Below, one piece after another: positions 6,145 through 9,487 of a stretch of DNA of 9,487 nucleotides. Origin of the DNA: a bacterium. GTDB taxonomy: Bacteria; Chloroflexota; Chloroflexia; Thermomicrobiales; UBA6265. The position numbers and the translations under genes were made by a program. Under the pieces are notes generated by a model. The model saw nothing but the letters and a program-made list of their open reading frames with translations, was not told where the DNA came from and did no database searches. The stretch is from positions 1-9,487 of the forward strand of contig JAPOLF010000075.1 of NCBI GenBank assembly GCA_029977305.1, written 5' to 3'. Each line of letters starts with the position of its first letter. Within the stretch, counting starts at the first letter, position 1.

Positions 6145-7116
6145 ATGGAGATCCACATCTCAGTCAAACCGGAGGTCCTCTTCCAGCTCGGACCGATCGG
6201 TGTCACCAACTCCATGCTCACCATGTTCATCATGATGGCGCTGCTCATCATTGTGTTCGGCAACATCGCCCGGAAGGCGAAGCCGGTCCCCAGTCGCGGC
6301 CAAGGCGTCTTCGAACTCATCGCCGAGTTCCTCCTCGACCTCGTCGAGAACACGGGCGGCAAGAAGATCGGGCGCCAGGTGTTCCCGCTCGTGGGCGGCA
6401 TTTTCATCTTCATCGCCTTCTCGAACTACACCGGCATCCTTCCTGGCATCGGCACGATCTACCTCAAGAGCTCTCCGGAGGCGGTGCATTCCACCGAGGG
6501 TGAGGGCGCTCCTGCCGAGGGCGACGGCCACAACAGCGAGGCCACCCCGGCCGAGGGCGCAGCATTCCAGGTTGCCAGCATCGATACCACCGTGTCTCCC
6601 GCCACCGGCGCATTCGCCGAGGAGGAGCACGCCGAGGAGCACCTGCCGCTCTTCCGCCCGCCGAACGCCGATATCAACATGACGCTCGCCATGGCCGTCC
6701 TCACCTTCACGATGGTGCAGGTTGCCGGCATTCGGGCTCACGGTGTGGGTGGCCGCATCAAGCACCTGGCTGACCCGCCCTTCCTCTTCCCGATCGAGGT
6801 GATTGGCGAGTTCTCCCGCATCATCTCGCTCTCCGCCCGTCTCTTCGGGAACGTCTTCGCCGGTGAAGTGCTGCTGGGCGTTATCTACGCCATGGTCGGC
6901 GCGATGAAATTCGCCATCCTGCCGCTCTTCCTGCCGGTCGTCTTCATCGGCTTGGAGCTTCTCTTCGGCACCATCCAGGCTCTCGTGTTCGCACTCCTCA
7001 CCTTGATCTACATCACCCTCGCGTCGGCAAGCCACCATGGCGACCACGACGAGGAGCATGACGATGCCCACCATCCCGCGACCACCGGACACGCAACGTC
7101 CGGCGCCGCGGATTAG
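6145..7116 (+). CDS. atpB: F-type ATP synthase subunit a, with enlarged external loop
   Basis: Subunit a forms the proton half-channels beside the c ring. The 323-residue protein has the usual helices: first at about 22-40, an amphipathic segment at 52-75, a hydrophobic segment at 81-100, another at 176-198, then the long C-terminal pair. Functional residues are present: R232 in LSARLFGN (E. coli R210), E241 (E219), E271 (H245) and Q278 (Q252) in TIQALVF. Between G101 and the conserved ADIN at 175 lie about 74 residues rich in Glu, Ala, Gly and His, roughly 50 more than in common homologues; by E. coli topology this loop faces outward. After the last helix a tail of about 28 residues (HHGDHDEEHDDAHH and on) is rich in His and Asp. 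The start ATG follows atpI by 8 bases. Confidence 0.95.
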   Translation: MEIHISVKPEVLFQLGPIGVTNSMLTMFIMMALLIIVFGNIARKAKPVPSRGQGVFELIAEFLLDLVENTGGKKIGRQVFPLVGGIFIFIAFSNYTGILPGIGTIYLKSSPEAVHSTEGEGAPAEGDGHNSEATPAEGAAFQVASIDTTVSPATGAFAEEEHAEEHLPLFRPPNADINMTLAMAVLTFTMVQVAGIRAHGVGGRIKHLADPPFLFPIEVIGEFSRIISLSARLFGNVFAGEVLLGVIYAMVGAMKFAILPLFLPVVFIGLELLFGTIQALVFALLTLIYITLASASHHGDHDEEHDDAHHPATTGHATSGAAD

Positions 7117-7151
7117 GGGAACCGCTCTCGCCGCACGGGCGGCAGGGCACG

Positions 7152-7206
7152 CCTCGACGGGCGTCCGTCGGGGAAAACAACGGAACGTTGGCTGGGAGGA
7201 CCAGCC
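7152..7206 (+). other. Tandem stem-loops in the atpB-atpE spacer
   Basis: Two stem-loops occupy the 142-base spacer (7117-7258). The first pairs 7152-7160 with 7165-7173 (9 bp with one G-U, loop GCGT). The second pairs 7190-7195 with 7201-7206 (GGCTGG/CCAGCC, loop GAGGA); the sequence GGGAGGA, a strong Shine-Dalgarno match, overlaps its 3' stem side and loop. Neither has a T-tract, so they are more likely mRNA-processing, stability or translation elements than terminators. Confidence 0.5.
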
Positions 7207-7258
7207 GGGGTGATCGGCGGTCGGCTTGCGACTCGTCGAGCGGAAGGGAGAGAGGTTC

Positions 7259-7489
7259 ATGGATCCGGTTGCTGCAAAGGCCATTGGTGCGGCGATTGCC
7301 ATCGGTGTCGGCGGCCTCGGGCCTGGTCTGGGCATCGGCATGGCTGTCCGCGGCGCGATGGACGCCATCGGGCGCAATCCCGAGGCGGCCGGCGACGTCC
7401 GAACCACGATGATCATCGGTGCGGCGCTCGCCGAGGCGGTCGCCATCTACGCATTCGTTATCGCGATCATCATCGCCTTCGTCGTCTAG
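7259..7489 (+). CDS. atpE: F-type ATP synthase subunit c
   Basis: This 76-residue hairpin proteolipid assembles into the rotating c ring. Helix 1 has the packing motif GVGGLGPGLGIG (16-27), the polar loop is R39-N-P41, and the ion-binding carboxylate is E59 in helix 2 (GAALAEAVAIY). The residue after E59 is Ala, where sodium-binding rings have Ser/Thr, and no Gln is present at the matching place in helix 1, so coupling should be to protons. ATG 7259 gives a normal length and has GGGAGAGAGG just upstream; a TTG at 7226 in the same frame would add an atypical charged leader. The gene is isolated by long spacers on both sides (142 and 129 bases), each with two stem-loops. This may relate to the need for many c copies per enzyme. 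Confidence 0.96.
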   Translation: MDPVAAKAIGAAIAIGVGGLGPGLGIGMAVRGAMDAIGRNPEAAGDVRTTMIIGAALAEAVAIYAFVIAIIIAFVV

Positions 7490-7498
7490 CACGACCGC

Positions 7499-7562
7499 GC
7501 GTCCGGGGGCTCCATGAGCGCCCCCGGACGCCTACGCCTGCCGCCCCCTCGGGGCAGGGCAG
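7499..7562 (+). other. Tandem strong stem-loops in the atpE-atpF spacer
   Basis: The first stem begins 10 bases after the atpE stop: GCGTCCGGGGG (7499-7509) pairs with CCCCCGGACGC (7521-7531), 11 bp plus one inner C-G pair. The second pairs 7538-7547 with 7551-7562 (10 bp with a 2-base bulge, loop CTC). There is no T-tract. They could block 3' exonucleases to keep atpE mRNA abundant, or partly stop transcription before atpF. Confidence 0.6.
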
Positions 7563-7618
7563 CGCGTGCGGCACCGGCGGTCCAGCCGTCGGCTTCGTGA
7601 TGCGCGGGAGTTACGGGC

Positions 7619-8107
7619 ATGGGAGCACTCGGCCTCGATCTGTGGGGCTTTATCGTTCAACTCATCGCCTTCATCATCTTCGTCTGGCTCTTTTGGAAGT
7701 TCGCCCTCGGGCCGATCACCAAAGTGCTCGACGAGCGACAGAAGAACGTGCGCGAAAGCCTCGAGGCGGCTGAGCGGATGAAGGCCGAGATGGCCGCCAC
7801 CGCCGCCCGCAATGAGGAAATCCTCGCTGAGGCCCGCCAGCAGGCAGGCCAGATCGTGGCGCAAGCCCGCGAGGCCTCCGATGCGACCCTCGCCCGCGCC
7901 CGGGAGGAGGCGGCCAAGCAGTCCGACCTCTACCTCGAGCGCGCCCAGGCGACCCTTCGCCAGGAGACCGAGCAGGCCCGCCAGCAGCTGCGCCAAGAGG
8001 TCGCCGACCTCTCGGTCATGGCTGCCGAGAAGATCGTTCGCAAGAATCTCGACAAGGCCGCCCAAGCGGCCCTCATCGAGGAAGCGCTGGCGCAGGCCGG
8101 CAACTAG
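7619..8107 (+). CDS. atpF: F-type ATP synthase subunit b
   Basis: This is the peripheral-stalk subunit that links the membrane sector to F1 and resists rotation. The product has 162 residues, a normal size. One N-terminal transmembrane helix (about 9-28) is followed by the conserved GPITKVLDERQ turn at 31-41. A long Ala/Glu/Gln/Arg-rich helical stretch (about 40-125) is suited to a right-handed coiled coil. The delta-binding C-terminus contains LRQEVADLSVMAAEKIVRKNLD. ATG 7619 is supported by GGGAG about eight bases upstream and by the family N-terminus. Only one b-type gene is seen here, so the stalk is probably a b homodimer unless a second copy exists elsewhere. Confidence 0.95.
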   Translation: MGALGLDLWGFIVQLIAFIIFVWLFWKFALGPITKVLDERQKNVRESLEAAERMKAEMAATAARNEEILAEARQQAGQIVAQAREASDATLARAREEAAKQSDLYLERAQATLRQETEQARQQLRQEVADLSVMAAEKIVRKNLDKAAQAALIEEALAQAGN

Positions 8108-8113
8108 GCACAG

Positions 8114-8152
8114 CGGGGCGCGGCCCCGGGCCCGTCGGTGAACCGACGGGCC
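8114..8152 (+). other. Tandem stem-loops in the atpF-atpH spacer
   Basis: Two directly abutting stem-loops start shortly after the atpF stop. CGGGGC-GCG-GCCCCG spans 8114-8128 (6 bp). GGCCCGTCGG-TGAA-CCGACGGGCC spans 8129-8152 (10 bp, perfect). No T-tract follows, and the ribosome-binding site of atpH lies 30 bases downstream. Confidence 0.55.
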
Positions 8153-8181
8153 GCACCAACATGAATCGACGTGTGACGGAC

Positions 8182-8187
8182 GGGAGG
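8182..8187 (+). promoter_or_regulatory. Ribosome-binding site fixing the GTG start of atpH
   Basis: GGGAGG lies five bases before GTG 8193. No in-frame ATG exists near the conserved delta-subunit N-terminus, so GTG is the start. Confidence 0.7.
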
Positions 8188-8192
8188 CGACG

Positions 8193-8726
8193 GTGGCCAG
8201 CAGCGCGGCCAAGCGATACGCGAAAGCAGCCTTCACGTTGGGCAAGGAGCGGGGAACCCTCGATGCCTGGCAGGCTGATCTTCACGCCCTCGGTACCCTC
8301 GCGAGCAATCGCGATGTCGCCGCCTTCCTCCGCAACCCCAGCGTCCCCCGCGAGAAGAAGGTCGCGGTCATGGACTCGGCGCTCCCGGCTGGGCAGCCCG
8401 AGGCCAAGAACCTCGTCAACCTCCTCGCCGAGCGCGACCGCCTCGTTGAGGCTCCGGAGATCGCCGATGCGTTCGACGCCATGCTCCGCGATGAGCGCGG
8501 CATCGTCCTCGCCGAGGTGACCACCGCCGAGCCGCTCTCCCCCGAGGCGCAGGACATGATCGCCGCCCGTCTCGCCAAGATGGTCGGCAAGGACGTCCAG
8601 GTCCGGATGACGGTGGACCCCGACATCATCGGGGGCATCATCGCCCGGGTCGGCGACGAGATGATCGACGGCAGCGTCATCAGCCAACTGCGGGCCATGC
8701 GGTCCCGGTTGGCCAGCGCGTCCTAG
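8193..8726 (+). CDS. atpH: F-type ATP synthase subunit delta
   Basis: Delta sits on top of F1 and binds the b stalk, forming part of the stator (OSCP equivalent). The product is 177 residues, typical for the family. Landmarks are the N-terminal RYAKAAF (8-14) that contacts the alpha N-termini, NLVNLLAERDRL (73-84) closing the helical domain, and the C-terminal signature VDPDIIGGIIARVGDEMIDG (141-160). Translation begins at GTG 8193 behind GGGAGG. It is placed between atpF and atpA as in most bacterial ATP operons. Confidence 0.95.
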   Translation: MASSAAKRYAKAAFTLGKERGTLDAWQADLHALGTLASNRDVAAFLRNPSVPREKKVAVMDSALPAGQPEAKNLVNLLAERDRLVEAPEIADAFDAMLRDERGIVLAEVTTAEPLSPEAQDMIAARLAKMVGKDVQVRMTVDPDIIGGIIARVGDEMIDGSVISQLRAMRSRLASAS

Positions 8727-8744
8727 GCATCGCCTGGTCGCGTG

Positions 8745-8805
8745 CGTCGCATCCGCGTGGGTGCGGCGTGAGGTAACTGGAATACGGCCCCGCACGGTCC
8801 GGGGC
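8745..8805 (+). other. Tandem stem-loops in the atpH-atpA spacer
   Basis: Within the 135-base spacer (8727-8861), 8745-8754 pairs with 8759-8768 (10 bp including two G-U pairs, loop GCGT). Then GCCCCG (8787-8792) pairs with CGGGGC (8800-8805) around a 7-base loop. The last part of the spacer holds the atpA ribosome-binding site. As in the other spacers there is no T-tract. Confidence 0.45.
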
Positions 8806-8861
8806 AGCATGACACGGTCAGCGGCCCGGTGGGTCGCCGTGGCGGAAGAGGAGCGGTAAGG

Positions 8862-9487
8862 ATGTCCGTCCGCGCTACCGAGATTAGCGACATCATCAAG
8901 GAACAGATCGCCGGCTTCCAGGACACGGCGTCGATCTCCAACGTCGGCCGCGTGATCAGCGTCGGCGACGGCATCGCCAACGTGTATGGCCTGAGCCAGG
9001 TCCGCGCCTCGGAACTCGTCGAGTTCCCGAAGTCCGGCACCATGGGCCTCGCCTTCAACCTCGAGGAAGACGCCGTCGGCATCATCGTCCTCGGTGAGTA
9101 CAAGAACATCGAAGAGGGCGACGAGGTCCGCGCCACCGGTGAGATCGCCTCGGTCCCCGTTGGCGATGCCCTCATCGGCCGCGTCGTCAACGCCCTCGGG
9201 CAGCCCATCGACGGCAAGGGCCCGATCGTCACCGACAAGCGCCGCCCGATCGAGCGCATCGCCCCAGGCGTCATCAAGCGCCAGAACGTGGACACCGCGC
9301 TCCAGACCGGCGTCAAGGCCGTCGACGCGATGATCCCCATCGGCCGCGGCCAGCGCGAGCTCATCATCGGCGACCGCCAGACCGGCAAGACCGCCATCGC
9401 CCTCGACACCATCATCAACCAGCGCGGCGGCGATGTCGTCTGTATCTACGTCGCCATCGGGCAGAAGCAGGCACAGGTCGCTAAAGC
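8862..9487 (+). CDS. atpA: F-type ATP synthase subunit alpha (3' partial)
   Basis: Alpha forms the F1 hexamer with beta and carries the non-catalytic nucleotide sites. The frame runs off the right edge; 208 of about 500-510 residues are visible. Residues 1-30 are the delta-binding N-terminal helix region (SVRATEISDIIKEQI). Residues about 27-95 form the beta-barrel crown (VGRVISVGDGIANVYGL). The nucleotide-binding domain follows, with GRVVNALGQPIDGKG at 106-120 and the P-loop G170-DRQTGKT177, the alpha-type sequence with Gln before Thr (beta has GGAGVGKT). ATG 8862 follows AAGAGGAG by 8 bases. atpG, atpD and atpC are expected downstream but lie outside the window. Confidence 0.96.
   Translation, partial: MSVRATEISDIIKEQIAGFQDTASISNVGRVISVGDGIANVYGLSQVRASELVEFPKSGTMGLAFNLEEDAVGIIVLGEYKNIEEGDEVRATGEIASVPVGDALIGRVVNALGQPIDGKGPIVTDKRRPIERIAPGVIKRQNVDTALQTGVKAVDAMIPIGRGQRELIIGDRQTGKTAIALDTIINQRGGDVVCIYVAIGQKQAQVAK

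Noticed and set aside
7226..7258. Upstream TTG start for atpE
   Set aside because: It would add a charged 11-residue leader not seen in c subunits; ATG 7259 has a good ribosome-binding site and gives the normal length.
6160..7446. 428-codon minus-strand open frame opposite atpB and atpE
   Set aside because: The composition is biased and there are no motifs; both genes on the other strand are certain.
7210..7773. 187-codon frame starting at GTG 7210 behind GGAGGA, overlapping atpE and the start of atpF
   Set aside because: Despite the good ribosome-binding motif, the product is Arg/His-rich without motifs and overlaps atpE in another frame. I treat the motif as part of the leader, not as a gene start.
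1..9487. CRISPR arrays, insertion sequences, tRNA genes, toxin-antitoxin or defence genes
   Set aside because: I saw no direct repeat arrays, transposase motifs, cloverleaf-like sequence or defence domains on either strand.

Overview
The window is a high-GC bacterial chromosome segment. It holds the end of a branched-chain amino acid ABC transporter cluster, a short stretch of metabolic and secreted-protein genes, and the first six genes of an F-type ATP synthase operon. The GC-rich codon use and the N-terminus of the secreted protein (MDGSSFDRLTRSLGS followed by a twin-arginine signal) recall Chloroflexota of the Thermomicrobia/Sphaerobacter type. That placement is from memory of protein style, not from a search, and is tentative.

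Layout. Positions 1-1479 (+) carry livG (5' end cut off by the window) and livF, the two ATPases of a LIV-type amino acid importer. A perfect 13-bp stem-loop at 1504-1533 ends this unit and also faces the end of the next gene. Positions 1555-2816 (-) carry a Tat-exported, 20-cysteine protein built from three disulfide-rich modules, and upstream of it a cysteine-dioxygenase-like cupin. An NADP-type short-chain dehydrogenase (2900-3631, +) diverges from the cupin and converges on a glutamine-dependent NAD+ synthetase (3645-5546, -). A 254-bp divergent intergenic region (5547-5800) then leads into atpI-atpB-atpE-atpF-atpH-atpA (5801 to window end, +). The atpA gene is cut by the right edge, and atpG, atpD and atpC would be expected beyond it.

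How the genes work together. LivG and LivF energise amino acid uptake. NadE makes NAD+ from deamido-NAD, ATP and glutamine. The ATP operon encodes an AtpZ/AtpI-family accessory protein, the Fo sector (a, c, b) and the start of F1 (delta, alpha). The c subunit has residues expected for proton rather than sodium coupling. No functional link between the secreted cysteine-rich protein and its neighbours can be read from the sequence.

Most of the window is ordinary housekeeping content. The items that stand out are: the three-module, knottin-like cysteine pattern of the Tat-exported protein; a long acidic insertion in the external loop of ATP synthase subunit a, plus a His/Asp-rich tail; and the ATP operon's unusually long inter-cistronic spacers, each with two adjacent stem-loops. 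I found no CRISPR array, tRNA, rRNA, insertion sequence or defence system.
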